DNA of 64,000 nt. Origin: Tritonibacter multivorans. GTDB taxonomy: Bacteria > Pseudomonadota > Alphaproteobacteria > Rhodobacterales > Rhodobacteraceae. The position numbers and the translations under genes are program-made. Below the pieces are notes generated by a model. It did no database searches and had not been told where the DNA came from. It saw only the letters and a list, made by a program, of their open reading frames with translations. The stretch covers positions 1 to 64,000 of the forward strand of contig NZ_CYSD01000002.1 in NCBI RefSeq assembly GCF_001458415.1. The letters are read 5' to 3'. Each line of letters opens with the position of its first letter. The stretch's first letter is position 1. Positions 8,977 to 18,021 of the stretch are shown in pieces.

Positions 8977-9459
8977 ATGCATAAGAACAAAGCGCAAGAT
9001 ACGACTGAATCCGAGGTGCCTCTCGAACAGCGCATCAGTTACCGGCTACAGAGAATCGGCACACTGCTGACCACACAGGTCGTCGGGATCCTCAAATCCT
9101 CTGGCGATCTGACGTTGAACCAATGGCGCTTGCTGGACTTTGTCAAAGGCCGCGATGGCGGCTCAGCGCACGAGCTCGCAAAACGGGGCTATGTGGACAA
9201 AGCCACAATGAGCCGCGCATCCGCTGATCTGATGAAACGCGGCTATATTGAAGTGTCCCCAAACCCGTCAGATCGCCGCGCTAGCCGGTTGTACTTAACC
9301 GATAAAGGCCGCGCAGCACTGGCCGCCACCGACCCTCTGATGCGGGCACGTCAGCAGGCGCTGTTGTCTGCAATCACCCCGGAAGAAAAAGAAACCCTGT
9401 TTCGGGTCCTCGACAAACTTGAGGCGGCCGTTACTGAAAAGGATCGTGAAATCACATGA
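8977..9459 (+). CDS. MarR-family transcriptional regulator
   Basis: A 160-residue winged-helix regulator. Helix-turn-helix and wing are seen in GGSAHELAKRGYVDKATMSR and GYIEVSPNPSDRRASRLYLT. I start at MHKNKAQ because GAAAGGG lies 6-9 bases upstream; a 16-codon longer reading starts within the inverted repeat at 8924-8945 and is unlikely. Its last codons overlap the sulfatase start by 4 bp, so the two are co-translated. It probably represses both its own operon and the divergent tct operon until an aromatic or phenolic-type ligand appears; the ligand is unknown. Confidence 0.88.
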   Translation: MHKNKAQDTTESEVPLEQRISYRLQRIGTLLTTQVVGILKSSGDLTLNQWRLLDFVKGRDGGSAHELAKRGYVDKATMSRASADLMKRGYIEVSPNPSDRRASRLYLTDKGRAALAATDPLMRARQQALLSAITPEEKETLFRVLDKLEAAVTEKDREIT

Positions 9460-10895
9460 CCCAAAACAACCTTCTTGTCATTGTCTCGGATGAACATCAG
9501 GCGCGGGCGATGGGCTGTGCGGGTCATCCCTTTGTCAAAACACCCCATCTGGATCAGCTTGCTGCCAAGGGTACGTTGTTTGAACATGCCTATACCCCCT
9601 GCCCGATCTGCGTGCCGGCCCGTGCGGCCTTTGCCACCGGCAAATATGTGCATGAAACCCGCCTCTGGGACAACGCAATGCCCTATACCGGCGCCATTCG
9701 CGGATGGGGCCATGCGTTGCAAGAACAAGGGGTGCCGGTCGAATCCATCGGCAAGCTGCACTACCGCGATGAAAAGGACCCGGCGGGGTTTGATGTCGAA
9801 TACATCCCCATGATGGTTCAGGGCGGTGTTGGCATGGTCTGGGCTGCGATCCGCAATGAAGAGGACCGCATTGAACCCGGAGCTCGCATGTTGGGAGATT
9901 ACATCGGGCCGGGCACCAGCACCTACACTGACTACGACCAAGGGGTGACGGATCGCACTGTGGCTTGGCTGGAACAGCGATCTCAAAGTGAAGATGCCCG
10001 CCCCTGGTGCCTGTATGTGGGCCTTGTGGCCCCACATTTCCCGCTGGTTGCGCCACAGGAATACTACGATCTGTATCCCGAAAGCAGTATGCCAGACGTC
10101 AAGCTGCATCCAGACGCCGGGTATCAACGCCACCCATGGGTTGAAAAGCAAAACAGCGGCTCTGGCGACGCTGAGATGAAATTCACCGACGCCGCCGAAC
10201 GCGCCCGCGCGTTTTCCGCCTACTACGGGCTGACCTCCTGGCTGGACCACAATGTCGGCCGCATTCTGAAGGCGCTGGAAAGCCAAGGTTTCGGCAGCAC
10301 CACCAATGTGGTCTACAGCTCGGATCACGGCGACAACCTTGGTGCGCGCGGTCTTTGGGGCAAATCAACCCTTTATGAAGAAAGCGTCGCGATCCCCATG
10401 ATCATGGCCGGACCTGATGTGCCCACCGGGCGCTGCGAAACGCCGGTCTCGCTGTTGGATGTGTCACAGACCATTGCCGACCAGTTTGGCGCAACAATCG
10501 ACAGCGCAGAGGGCGTGCGTTCCCTGATCGATATCGCAAAAGACGCGCCCGATCCCGAGCGTCCCATCCTGAGCGAATATCACGCAATCGGTGCCGTCTC
10601 TGGCGCGTTTATGCTGCGCAAAGGACCATGGAAACTCAACTATTACGTCGGCTTCCACCCCGAATTGTTTAACCTGGAAACCGACCCCGAAGAGCTGGAG
10701 GACAAGAGCCAGGATCCCGCGTTTGCGGACATCCTGGCGCAGATGACCGCTGCTTTGAAGGATATTGTCGACCCGGAACAGGCAAATGCCCAGGCCTTTG
10801 CCGACCAAGCTGCATTGGTGGAACGGGTTGGCGGAAAAGAGGCCGCATTGAAGCTTGGCCCAAAATCGGCGACGCCGCCGCCGGACGTCGCCTAA
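9456..10895 (+). CDS. Sulfatase (type I, formylglycine-dependent)
   Basis: A 479-residue alkaline-phosphatase-superfamily hydrolase. The N-terminal LLVIVSDEHQARAMGC supplies the metal-binding Asp, and CVPARAAFATGKY near residue 50 holds the C-x-P-x-R motif in which Cys becomes formylglycine. Downstream, SSDHGDNLGARGLWGKSTLYEES gives the second metal-binding Asp-His and Lys residues. No signal peptide, so cytosolic: the substrate would be imported first, presumably by the divergent TTT system. It resembles choline-sulfatase and arylsulfatase-like enzymes in size and layout, but substrate is not assigned. No formylglycine-generating enzyme is in the window. Confidence 0.87.
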   Translation: MTQNNLLVIVSDEHQARAMGCAGHPFVKTPHLDQLAAKGTLFEHAYTPCPICVPARAAFATGKYVHETRLWDNAMPYTGAIRGWGHALQEQGVPVESIGKLHYRDEKDPAGFDVEYIPMMVQGGVGMVWAAIRNEEDRIEPGARMLGDYIGPGTSTYTDYDQGVTDRTVAWLEQRSQSEDARPWCLYVGLVAPHFPLVAPQEYYDLYPESSMPDVKLHPDAGYQRHPWVEKQNSGSGDAEMKFTDAAERARAFSAYYGLTSWLDHNVGRILKALESQGFGSTTNVVYSSDHGDNLGARGLWGKSTLYEESVAIPMIMAGPDVPTGRCETPVSLLDVSQTIADQFGATIDSAEGVRSLIDIAKDAPDPERPILSEYHAIGAVSGAFMLRKGPWKLNYYVGFHPELFNLETDPEELEDKSQDPAFADILAQMTAALKDIVDPEQANAQAFADQAALVERVGGKEAALKLGPKSATPPPDVA

Positions 10896-10916
10896 GGGAT
10901 GCGGCAAGGGGATCGG

Positions 10917-12119
10917 CTAGGGCCGTTCGAGCAGCAACGCGGTCCCCTGCCCGACGCCCACGCACATGGCGCAGACCGCATACCGTTGCCCGGTCCGCTT
11001 CAACTGATGGGCCGCCGTGAGAACAAGACGGGCACCGGTCATGCCAAGCGGGTGGCCCATCGCAATCGCGCCCCCATTCGGATTCACCCGCGGGTCATCG
11101 TCGGCGATGCCCAGCTCCCTCAGGCTGGCAAGCCCCTGGCTGGCAAAGGCCTCGTTCAGCTCAATAATGTCAATGTCTGCCACAGATAGGCCGCTGCGTT
11201 CCAGCAATTTGCGAGTTGCAGGCACGGGACCGATGCCCATCACACGCGGCTCCACACCGGCTGAGGCCATCGCCCCAACACGCGCCAATGGTGTCAGCCC
11301 GTGCTGTGCCACAGCGGCTTCAGACGCCAGTAGCAGCGCTGCGGCCCCATCATTGACACCAGAGGCATTGCCCGCCGTCACGGTGTTGCCAGGCCCATTA
11401 ATCGCGCCCAGTGACGCCATTTTATCTGCGGACGACCCCAGGCGCGGATGTTCGTCACGCAAAAAGACCAGCGGCTCCCCTTTGCGCTGAGGAAGGGTGA
11501 CCGGTATGAGCTCCTCCTCGAACAGACCTGCCTCCTGCGCGGCCAGCCAGCGGGCCTGCGATCTGAGCGCAAAAGCATCCTGATCTTCACGGGACACGCC
11601 CCAGTCCACGGCGACATTGTCGGCGGTTTGAGGCATCGACTCCGTGCCGTACTGAGCCTCTATCTTTGGGTTCACAAATCGCCAGCCAATGGTGCTGTCA
11701 TGCACCTCATTGGCACGGCCAAAAGCGCTGGTGGCTTTGGGCATCACAAAGGGCGCGCGGGTCATGCTTTCAACACCGCCCGCGATGGTCAGGTCATAAT
11801 CGCCCGCTTTAATTCCACGGGCAGCCATGCCCACCGCATCCATCCCCGAGGCACACAGGCGGTTAACTGTCAGCCCCGGAACGGTCGGTGCAAGCCCTGC
11901 CAGAAGCGCTGCCATACGGGCCACGTTTCGGTTGTCTTCGCCCGCCTGATTGGAGCAGCCCAGAACAACCTCGTCAACCTGTGCCCAATCCACATCCGGA
12001 TTGCGCTCAATGAGGGCCCGAATGGGAAGCGCAGCCAGATCATCGGTACGGATCTGGGACAATGCGCCCCCATAGCGGCCAATCGGCGTGCGCACGCCGT
12101 CACAGATAAATACGGTCAC
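10917..12119 (-). CDS. Thiolase, PcaF-like 3-oxoadipyl-CoA/acetyl-CoA acyltransferase
   Basis: A 400-residue thiolase with the nucleophile Cys in [11 protein letters not shown] (about residue 90), the His of [16 protein letters not shown] and the acid-base Cys of [10 protein letters not shown]. Opening [17 protein letters not shown] and total length are characteristic of PcaF/PaaJ-type 3-oxoadipyl-CoA thiolases. It is the last gene of the 2-aminobenzoyl-CoA operon and probably performs the final thiolytic cleavage, giving acetyl-CoA plus a dicarboxyl-CoA. The start is GTG, 8 bases after AAGGA. Convergent to the sulfatase with only 21 bp between. Confidence 0.88.
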   Translation of the reverse strand: MTVFICDGVRTPIGRYGGALSQIRTDDLAALPIRALIERNPDVDWAQVDEVVLGCSNQAGEDNRNVARMAALLAGLAPTVPGLTVNRLCASGMDAVGMAARGIKAGDYDLTIAGGVESMTRAPFVMPKATSAFGRANEVHDSTIGWRFVNPKIEAQYGTESMPQTADNVAVDWGVSREDQDAFALRSQARWLAAQEAGLFEEELIPVTLPQRKGEPLVFLRDEHPRLGSSADKMASLGAINGPGNTVTAGNASGVNDGAAALLLASEAAVAQHGLTPLARVGAMASAGVEPRVMGIGPVPATRKLLERSGLSVADIDIIELNEAFASQGLASLRELGIADDDPRVNPNGGAIAMGHPLGMTGARLVLTAAHQLKRTGQRYAVCAMCVGVGQGTALLLERP

Positions 12120-12154
12120 GGATCTGGTCCTTCTTCGCTAGGGAGTTCTGCGGT

Positions 12155-12559
12155 CTATGTGCTGGGGGCGATGAAGGCGGTTGCCTCGATCTCGATCAGC
12201 GCATCGTCTTCCACGAGGTCCTGAACAATCAACATCGACATCGCCGGGAAATGCTTGCCAAAAACCCGGCGATAGGCTTGGCCAACCTCGCGCTGGTGCG
12301 CCAGATATTCCGCTTTGTCTTTGACAAACCAGGTCAGACGCCCCACGTCGGTCACATCCCCTCCGGCTGCGCGCACGATCTCAGCAATGTTTGCAAGCGC
12401 CTGCTCCATCTGAGCGATAAAGCCGCCTTCGACAAAGTTTTTGTCTTTGTCCCAGCCGATCTGGCCGCCGATATGCAGAGTTCCATCGGGCATCAGCATG
12501 CCATTTGAATAACCAAGCGCAGGCGCCCAGCCTTCTGGGTGAATGGTCTCGGGTTTCAC
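12155..12559 (-). CDS. RidA/YjgF-family enamine-imine deaminase
   Basis: A 134-residue Rid protein (family length about 130). It has the N-terminal block PEGWAPALGYSNGMLMPDGTLHIGGQIGWD and the C-terminal block EIEATAFIAPS. RidA proteins hydrolyse enamine/imine intermediates to ketones plus ammonia. In this operon an obvious candidate is the amino-cyclohexenone carboxyl-CoA made by the monooxygenase/reductase, which is itself an enamine. The family Arg that contacts the carboxylate is not in the usual RidA context (the region reads AGGDVTDVGRLTWFVKD), so this may belong to a Rid subfamily other than archetypal RidA. Start is GTG overlapping the previous stop (GTGA). Confidence 0.85.
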   Translation of the reverse strand: MKPETIHPEGWAPALGYSNGMLMPDGTLHIGGQIGWDKDKNFVEGGFIAQMEQALANIAEIVRAAGGDVTDVGRLTWFVKDKAEYLAHQREVGQAYRRVFGKHFPAMSMLIVQDLVEDDALIEIEATAFIAPST

Positions 12560-12963
12560 AATGGATCTCCAATTTCTTTGTCAATTTTGGCACGGATGGC
12601 ATCCGGCCAACGCAAAGGCCGCCCGTTTTGGTCAATACAGACAAGAACCTGATCCGCAACGAAACGCACCTCTTCGCCGGACTGCGCGACGATCTGAAGG
12701 CGCAGGCTGGCACCGCCGATCGCTTTAATCGTCAGGTTCAGATCCAGCACGTCGCCATGGCGACTGGGCGCTTTGAAATCGACCTGAAAAGACGCAGTCG
12801 GCACTGCGCCTGTCTGGTGCAGATCTTCAAAGGGCCAGTCCAGAACATCGGCAAACATGGCTTCCACGGCATCATTGATCATCTCAAAATACCGGGGATA
12901 GAATACGATCCCTGCCGGGTCGCAGTGTTTGAACAGGATCTTTTGGCGCAGGGTGGAATGCAT
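12556..12963 (-). CDS. Acyl-CoA thioesterase, 4HBT/YbgC hot-dog family
   Basis: A 135-residue hot-dog protein with the family active-site segment HCDPAGIVFYPRYFEMIND near residue 13, where the Asp is the catalytic residue of 4-hydroxybenzoyl-CoA thioesterases. It likely releases CoA from stalled aryl-CoA or ring intermediates of the surrounding pathway; a specific hydrolytic step is also possible. It begins 6 bp after the Lrp-like gene and overlaps ridA by 4 bp. Confidence 0.87.
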   Translation of the reverse strand: MHSTLRQKILFKHCDPAGIVFYPRYFEMINDAVEAMFADVLDWPFEDLHQTGAVPTASFQVDFKAPSRHGDVLDLNLTIKAIGGASLRLQIVAQSGEEVRFVADQVLVCIDQNGRPLRWPDAIRAKIDKEIGDPL

Positions 12964-12969
12964 GACGCC

Positions 12970-13206
12970 TTAGAACGCTTTGTAGGTCTGGGTTGTATAG
13001 GTCCGTTCGATGCCTTCGATATTGAGGAGGTTGTCATTGATGAACCGGCCAATATCGGCCCCTTCGGGCACATAGAGCTTCATCAACAGATCGTAGTCGC
13101 CGCTTGTTGAGTAAAGCTCTGAGTGGATCTCGCGCAGCACGATCTGGTCGGCAACCTCATAAGCGGTGCCGGGGCGGCAGCGGATTTGTACAAAAAGACA
13201 GGTCAT
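12970..13206 (-). CDS. Stand-alone Lrp/AsnC ligand-binding (RAM) domain protein
   Basis: Only 78 residues: TCLFVQIRCRPGTAYEVADQ, then SGDYDLLMKLYVPEGADIGRFI and IEGIERTYTTQTYKAF match the C-terminal alpha/beta effector domain of Lrp/AsnC regulators. The N-terminal DNA-binding half is absent, and no coding for it is seen immediately upstream. Such stand-alone RAM proteins bind small molecules (often amino acids) and can co-assemble with full Lrp proteins. Sitting between kynU and the thioesterase, it may sense tryptophan, kynurenine or anthranilate; this is inference. Confidence 0.85.
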   Translation of the reverse strand: MTCLFVQIRCRPGTAYEVADQIVLREIHSELYSTSGDYDLLMKLYVPEGADIGRFINDNLLNIEGIERTYTTQTYKAF

Positions 13207-13215
13207 GATCTCTCC

Positions 13216-14400
13216 TCAGGTGACGCGTGATTTGGTTTGATATTTGGGGTCTTGCCAGAGGTTCTGGGTGATCACCTCTTCGAGAATTTCGGCAGCGGCA
13301 ACGATGTCGGCTGCGTCCAGATACAGCGGGGTAAAGCCAAACCGCATAGTATCGGGCGCACGGAAATCACCGATGACGCCTCGGTCGATCAGCGCCTGCA
13401 TCGCAGCATAACCATGCTCAAAAGCAAAGGACACCTGGCTGCCGCGCGCCTCTGGGTCGCGAGGCGAAGCCAGCGTCAGGGTGGGGCAGCGGGCCTCGAC
13501 CTCTTGGATAAACAGCTCAGAAAGCGCCTGCGAGGCGCGACGCAGGTCCTGCATGTCCACGCCCTCCCAGACATCCATGGCGGCATCCAGAACCGACAGT
13601 TGGACAATCGGTGGCGTGCCGACCCGCAGGCGTTCTGTCGACATGGCAGGACGATAGCCCAGCTCCATCGCAAAGGGCGCGTCATGACCCATCCAGCCGG
13701 CCAGCGCAGGTTGCACGTCGTGGACAATGTCAGGGCGCACATAGATAAACGCAGGCGCACCAGGCCCCCCATTCAGATATTTATAGCTGCAGCCCACAGC
13801 GAATTCTGCGCCCGAAGCTGTCAGATCCACCGGCACAGCACCTGCGCTATGGGCCAGATCCCAGATCATCACCGCGCCGACCGCATGGGCCTTTGCGGTG
13901 ATCGCCTTCATGTCATGCAGCCGACCAGAGCGGTAATCGACCTGCGTCAGCATCACCACGGCGACGTCTTCGGTGATCTGATCCACCACATCTTCGGCAG
14001 CAGGGGTGCGCAGCGCATAATCTTTGTCGATGGTGTTGATCAGCCCCTGCGCCATATAAAGATCGGTCGGGAAATTGCCATTGTCCGACAGGATCACCCG
14101 ACGGTCAGGGCGCATTTTCAGGGCTGCCGCCAGCGCCTGATAGACCTTGATCGACAGCGTGTCACCAGTGGCCACGCTGCCCTCAGGCGCACCAATAAGC
14201 GCGGCAATACGATCACCCACACGCTGCGGCAGGGAAATCCAGTCGGCCGTGTTCCAGGCCCGGATCAGCTCTTGTCCCCATTCTTGCGTGATCGTCTTTT
14301 GCGCCCGTTCGGCCGCCCCTTTAGGCAACACGCCAAGCGAATTACCGTCCAGATAGATGACCCCTGCGGGGATATCAAAAAGATGTTTTTTAGGTAGCAT
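13216..14400 (-). CDS. kynU: Kynureninase
   Basis: A 394-residue PLP fold-type I enzyme converting L-kynurenine to anthranilate plus alanine. The PLP lysine lies in CSYKYLNGGPGAPAF (about residue 220), with the upstream Asp in MIWDLAHSAGAVPVDL; YLDGNSLG near residue 20 and RFGFTPLY near the C-terminus are typical of kynureninases. I start at MLPKKHLF, whose ATG shares a base with the kynA stop (TGATG) and has GGAG upstream, not the longer reading. It acts directly after KynA, although the intermediate formamidase gene is not in the operon. Confidence 0.95.
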   Translation of the reverse strand: MLPKKHLFDIPAGVIYLDGNSLGVLPKGAAERAQKTITQEWGQELIRAWNTADWISLPQRVGDRIAALIGAPEGSVATGDTLSIKVYQALAAALKMRPDRRVILSDNGNFPTDLYMAQGLINTIDKDYALRTPAAEDVVDQITEDVAVVMLTQVDYRSGRLHDMKAITAKAHAVGAVMIWDLAHSAGAVPVDLTASGAEFAVGCSYKYLNGGPGAPAFIYVRPDIVHDVQPALAGWMGHDAPFAMELGYRPAMSTERLRVGTPPIVQLSVLDAAMDVWEGVDMQDLRRASQALSELFIQEVEARCPTLTLASPRDPEARGSQVSFAFEHGYAAMQALIDRGVIGDFRAPDTMRFGFTPLYLDAADIVAAAEILEEVITQNLWQDPKYQTKSRVT

Positions 14401-15239
14401 CACAAATCTCCGCGCAGGTGCCACAGGTCCGGGAACAGCTCGACGCTCAGCATCTTGCGCAGGTACTGCACACCCGAGGTCCCGCCCGTTCCACGTTTGA
14501 ATCCGATAACCCGTTCAACCGTGGTCACATGGTTGAACCGCCAGCGGCGGAAGTAATCCTCGAGATCGACCAGTTTTTCACCGAGCTCATATAGCGACCA
14601 GTAGACATCAATGTTCTCGTAAACGGTCTTCCAGCGCGCCTGGATGTCCGGGTGCGCCGTGTGCGGCGCATCCAGAGACAGTTCGGGCACATTCTGGTCA
14701 TGCCCATCGAGCGTTGTATAAAGATGGCGCACAACCTCATGGTAAAAACTGGGTCGCGCCAGCTCAGCCGATAGGGCCTTGTGCACATCCGGGACATGTT
14801 CGTGCGGCTTCAGCATATTGGGATTGCGATTGCCCAGCACGAATTCGATCATCCGGTACTGATAGGACTGAAAACCCGAAGACGGCCCCAAAGCCTCGCG
14901 GAAGGTGGTGTAGTCTGCAGGCGTCATGGTGCGCAGAACATCCCATTGATTGTTCAGCTGTTCAAAGATCCGGCTGACCCGCGCCAGCATCTTGAACATG
15001 GTGGATTTGTCGCCGCTGATCAGCGCCTCGCGCGCGGCGCTCAGTTCATGCAGGATCAGCTTCATCCACAATTCGCTAGTCTGATGCTGAATGACAAACA
15101 GCAGCTCATCATGGGCCTCGGACTGCGGGGCCTGATGGGCAAGGATCTGATCCAGATGCAGATAGTCCCCATAGGACATTGCATCCTTGAACCCCATCTT
15201 CGCACCGTCGGTTTCCGGGTTATAGGCTTGGTTCGCCAT
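14400..15239 (-). CDS. kynA: Tryptophan 2,3-dioxygenase
   Basis: A 279-residue haem enzyme that opens the indole ring of L-tryptophan to N-formylkynurenine. Family motifs run in order: DELLFVIQHQTSELWMKLIL (substrate pocket), SSGFQSYQYRMIEFVLGN, and WRFNHVTTVERVIGFKRGTG, where His is the haem ligand, followed by GGTSGVQYLRKML. Length is normal for bacterial TDO. GAGG precedes the ATG. Coupled to kynU and 2 bp after the CoA-ligase gene. Confidence 0.97.
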   Translation of the reverse strand: MANQAYNPETDGAKMGFKDAMSYGDYLHLDQILAHQAPQSEAHDELLFVIQHQTSELWMKLILHELSAAREALISGDKSTMFKMLARVSRIFEQLNNQWDVLRTMTPADYTTFREALGPSSGFQSYQYRMIEFVLGNRNPNMLKPHEHVPDVHKALSAELARPSFYHEVVRHLYTTLDGHDQNVPELSLDAPHTAHPDIQARWKTVYENIDVYWSLYELGEKLVDLEDYFRRWRFNHVTTVERVIGFKRGTGGTSGVQYLRKMLSVELFPDLWHLRGDL

Positions 15240-15241
15240 GA

Positions 15242-16858
15242 CTATACCTCACGCAGTTTGAAGCGTTGAATTTTCCCGCTCTCGGTCTTGGGCAGTTCTT
15301 TCGCGAACACGACCGAGCGAGGATATTTGAAAGGGGCAATGGTGGCTTTGACATGATCCTGCAGCTGCTTTGCCATTGCCTCAGAAGGAGTCTCGGACGC
15401 GCCCAGAACCACATGGGCCTGCACAATTGTTCCGCGTGCCTCGTCAGGGATGCCAATGACGGCGCATTCTGCCACGGCGTCATGGGCCAAAAGCGCCGCC
15501 TCCACCTCGGGGCCTGCGATATTGTAGCCGGAGCTGACAATGATATCGTCATTGCGGGCCGCAAAGTGGAAATAGCCATCTTCATCGCGGACAAATGCAT
15601 CACCCGAAATGTTCCAGCCTCCCTGCACATATTCGCCCTGACGTTCGCCCCGCAGGTAGCGGCAGCCCGTGGGCCCGCGCACGGCCAACCGGCCAATTTC
15701 GCCCGGCTTTGCCTCTTGGCCGGTTTCATCCACAACCTTGGCCTCATACCCACGCACCGGCTTGCCCGTGCAGCCCGGACGGTGGTCCGCGAAGCGGTTT
15801 GTAAGGAAGATATGCAGCATCTCGGTAGCGCCAATCCCATCCAGCATCGGCTTTCCGGTCTTTTGCATCCATTCGTCATAGACCGGGCCTGGCAGTGTTT
15901 CACCAGCGGATACCGCCGCCCGGAGGGAGGACAGATCCGCGCCCTCTTCCATCGCGCGCATCATTGCGCGATAGGCGGTGGGTGCGGTAAAACACACTGT
16001 CGCCTGATATTTCTCGATGATCTCGATCATATTGGGGGGCGAGGCGTTTTCCAGCAGCGTGGCCGTCGCTCCAAAACGCAGAGGGAAAATCGCCAGACCA
16101 CCAAGACCAAAGGTAAACGCCAGTGGGGGTGAGCCGACGAAGACATCGTCGGGTTGCACGTCCAGAACCTCGCGGGCATAACCATCGGCGATGATCAGCA
16201 GATCCCGGTGAAAATGCATGGTGCCTTTGGGCGCGCCGGTCGATCCGGAGGTGAACCCAATAAGTGCGACATCATCCTGACTGGTTTGAACTGTATCAAA
16301 TGTCACAGGTTTTTCCAGCGCCAGCCGGTCCAGTTCGGCGTCGTGATTGGCGGTGCCATCAAAGCCGACAACCGTAGTCAGCGTATCGCAGGATTTGGCG
16401 CAGGCCGTCATCTCATCCATCAGGCGTGTGTCACACAACGCGTGGGTGATTTCGGCTTTTTCCACATATTTCTGCAGCTCGACCGCCCGCAGCATGGGCA
16501 TGGTGTTGACCACAACGGCACCGGCCTTGGTCGCAGCCAGCCAACAGGCCACCATAGCCGGATTATTGGCCGATCGGATCAGCACCCTGTTTCCCGGCTT
16601 CAGGCCAAGGTCATCCACCAGCGTATTGGCCAGCCGGTTGGTCCAGTCGGTCAGCTCTTTATAGGTGCGACGGCGACCATTTCCGATCAGCGCCGTGTGA
16701 TCGCCAAATCCTTTGGCCACCATCGCATCGGTCAGCTCATATGCTGCATTGAGCTGTTCGGGATACTCAAACCCATCCAGCAAGAGGTCAGGCCACTGGT
16801 CAACAGGCGGCAGGTTGTCCCGGGAAAACGTATCCGTATGTGCACTGTTCTGTAGCAT
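15242..16858 (-). CDS. 2-Aminobenzoate-CoA ligase (benzoate-CoA ligase family)
   Basis: A 538-residue ANL-superfamily ligase: phosphate loop IGFTSGSTGAPKGTMHFHRD (about residue 200), the GIGATEMLHIFL aromatic-acid ligase motif, hinge GRLAVRGPTGCRYL and the adenylating lysine in LPKTESGKIQRFKLREV at the C-terminus. Benzoate-CoA ligase-type enzymes activate aromatic acids in the cytoplasm with ATP and CoA. Lying between kynAU and the aminobenzoyl-CoA monooxygenase operon members, anthranilate (2-aminobenzoate) is the most likely substrate. Confidence 0.9.
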   Translation of the reverse strand: MLQNSAHTDTFSRDNLPPVDQWPDLLLDGFEYPEQLNAAYELTDAMVAKGFGDHTALIGNGRRRTYKELTDWTNRLANTLVDDLGLKPGNRVLIRSANNPAMVACWLAATKAGAVVVNTMPMLRAVELQKYVEKAEITHALCDTRLMDEMTACAKSCDTLTTVVGFDGTANHDAELDRLALEKPVTFDTVQTSQDDVALIGFTSGSTGAPKGTMHFHRDLLIIADGYAREVLDVQPDDVFVGSPPLAFTFGLGGLAIFPLRFGATATLLENASPPNMIEIIEKYQATVCFTAPTAYRAMMRAMEEGADLSSLRAAVSAGETLPGPVYDEWMQKTGKPMLDGIGATEMLHIFLTNRFADHRPGCTGKPVRGYEAKVVDETGQEAKPGEIGRLAVRGPTGCRYLRGERQGEYVQGGWNISGDAFVRDEDGYFHFAARNDDIIVSSGYNIAGPEVEAALLAHDAVAECAVIGIPDEARGTIVQAHVVLGASETPSEAMAKQLQDHVKATIAPFKYPRSVVFAKELPKTESGKIQRFKLREV

Positions 16859-16863
16859 GTCGA

Positions 16864-18009
16864 TTACCCCTGCTGTGCCGCTAGCGTTTGCCGTGCAATG
16901 ATCACCCGTTGGACATCAGAGGCCCCCTCGTAGATCCTCAGCGCTCTGATTTCTCTGTATAATTTCTCGACAACCACGCCGGACCTCACGCCATCACCGC
17001 CGTGCAGCTGCACGGCTTTGTCGATCACCTGTTGCGCTTGATCGGTGGCAAACAGCTTGGCCATTGCAGCTTCGCGGGTGATGCGGGCAGCCCCGCTGTC
17101 CTTAGCCCAGGCGGCGCGGTAAATCAGCAAGGCAGCCGCATCAATGTCCGTGGCCATATCAGCAATGTGGCCCTGTACCATTTGCAGGTCCATCAAAGGG
17201 GCACCTTGCACGCATCGGGAGGAAACGCGCGTAAGGGCCTCGTCCAGTGCGCGGCGCGCAAAGCCAAGCGCGGCAGCGCCAACCGTGGACCGGAAAACAT
17301 CCAGAACCGACATGGCAATCTTGAACCCCTGACCGGCTTCACCAATCAAGGCGGATGCAGGCACACGGCAGTCCACAAACGACAGTGTTGCCAGCGGATG
17401 CGGAGCGATGGTTTCAAGCCGTTCGGTGATCTCAAGCCCGGGCGTTGCGGCGGGCACGATAAAGGCTGACATGCCCTTTGCACCCGGCGCTTCGCCAGTG
17501 CGGGCAAACACCGTGTAGAGATCGGCAATCCCGCCGTTGGAGATCCAGGTTTTTTCACCATTGAGAACAAAGTGATCCCCGTCGCGGGTTGCGGTCATCG
17601 TATTTGCCGCAACATCAGATCCCGTTCCGGGTTCGGTCAGCGCAAAGGCGGAAATGGCCTTGCCTGTGCGGGTCTTTGGCAACCATTCGCCACGCTGCGC
17701 CTCTGTGCCAAACAGCGAGATCGCCCCGGTGCCCAGCCCCTGCATGGCAAAGGCAAAATCCGCAAGCCCATCATGGCGCGCCAGAATTTCCCGGGTCAGA
17801 CAGAGTTTGCGTACATCCAACGCCCCGTCTGCACTGCCAGTGGCCTGCAACAGCCCCGCCGCACCCAGATCCAAGACAAGCGCACGGCAGGCCTGGTCCG
17901 TGTCACCATGATCGACGGACAGCCCCGCGGCCACCTCTTCGACCCGCGCCGCCCAATCCCGGTGCTCCGCCTCCAAGAAAGGCCAGTTCAGATAACTTTG
18001 ATCGCTCAT
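16864..18009 (-). CDS. Acyl-CoA dehydrogenase
   Basis: A 381-residue flavoenzyme of normal family length, with [20 protein letters not shown] (flavin loop), KTWISNGG, and the C-terminal [20 protein letters not shown] segment, whose Glu is the usual catalytic base. In this operon it would desaturate a reduced or ring-opened CoA intermediate of anthranilate breakdown. An unusual N-terminus ([20 protein letters not shown]) sets it apart from fatty-acid enzymes. A hairpin repeat separates it from the upstream crotonase gene. Confidence 0.9.
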   Translation of the reverse strand: MSDQSYLNWPFLEAEHRDWAARVEEVAAGLSVDHGDTDQACRALVLDLGAAGLLQATGSADGALDVRKLCLTREILARHDGLADFAFAMQGLGTGAISLFGTEAQRGEWLPKTRTGKAISAFALTEPGTGSDVAANTMTATRDGDHFVLNGEKTWISNGGIADLYTVFARTGEAPGAKGMSAFIVPAATPGLEITERLETIAPHPLATLSFVDCRVPASALIGEAGQGFKIAMSVLDVFRSTVGAAALGFARRALDEALTRVSSRCVQGAPLMDLQMVQGHIADMATDIDAAALLIYRAAWAKDSGAARITREAAMAKLFATDQAQQVIDKAVQLHGGDGVRSGVVVEKLYREIRALRIYEGASDVQRVIIARQTLAAQQG

Positions 18010-18021
18010 CTTTCACCTTTT

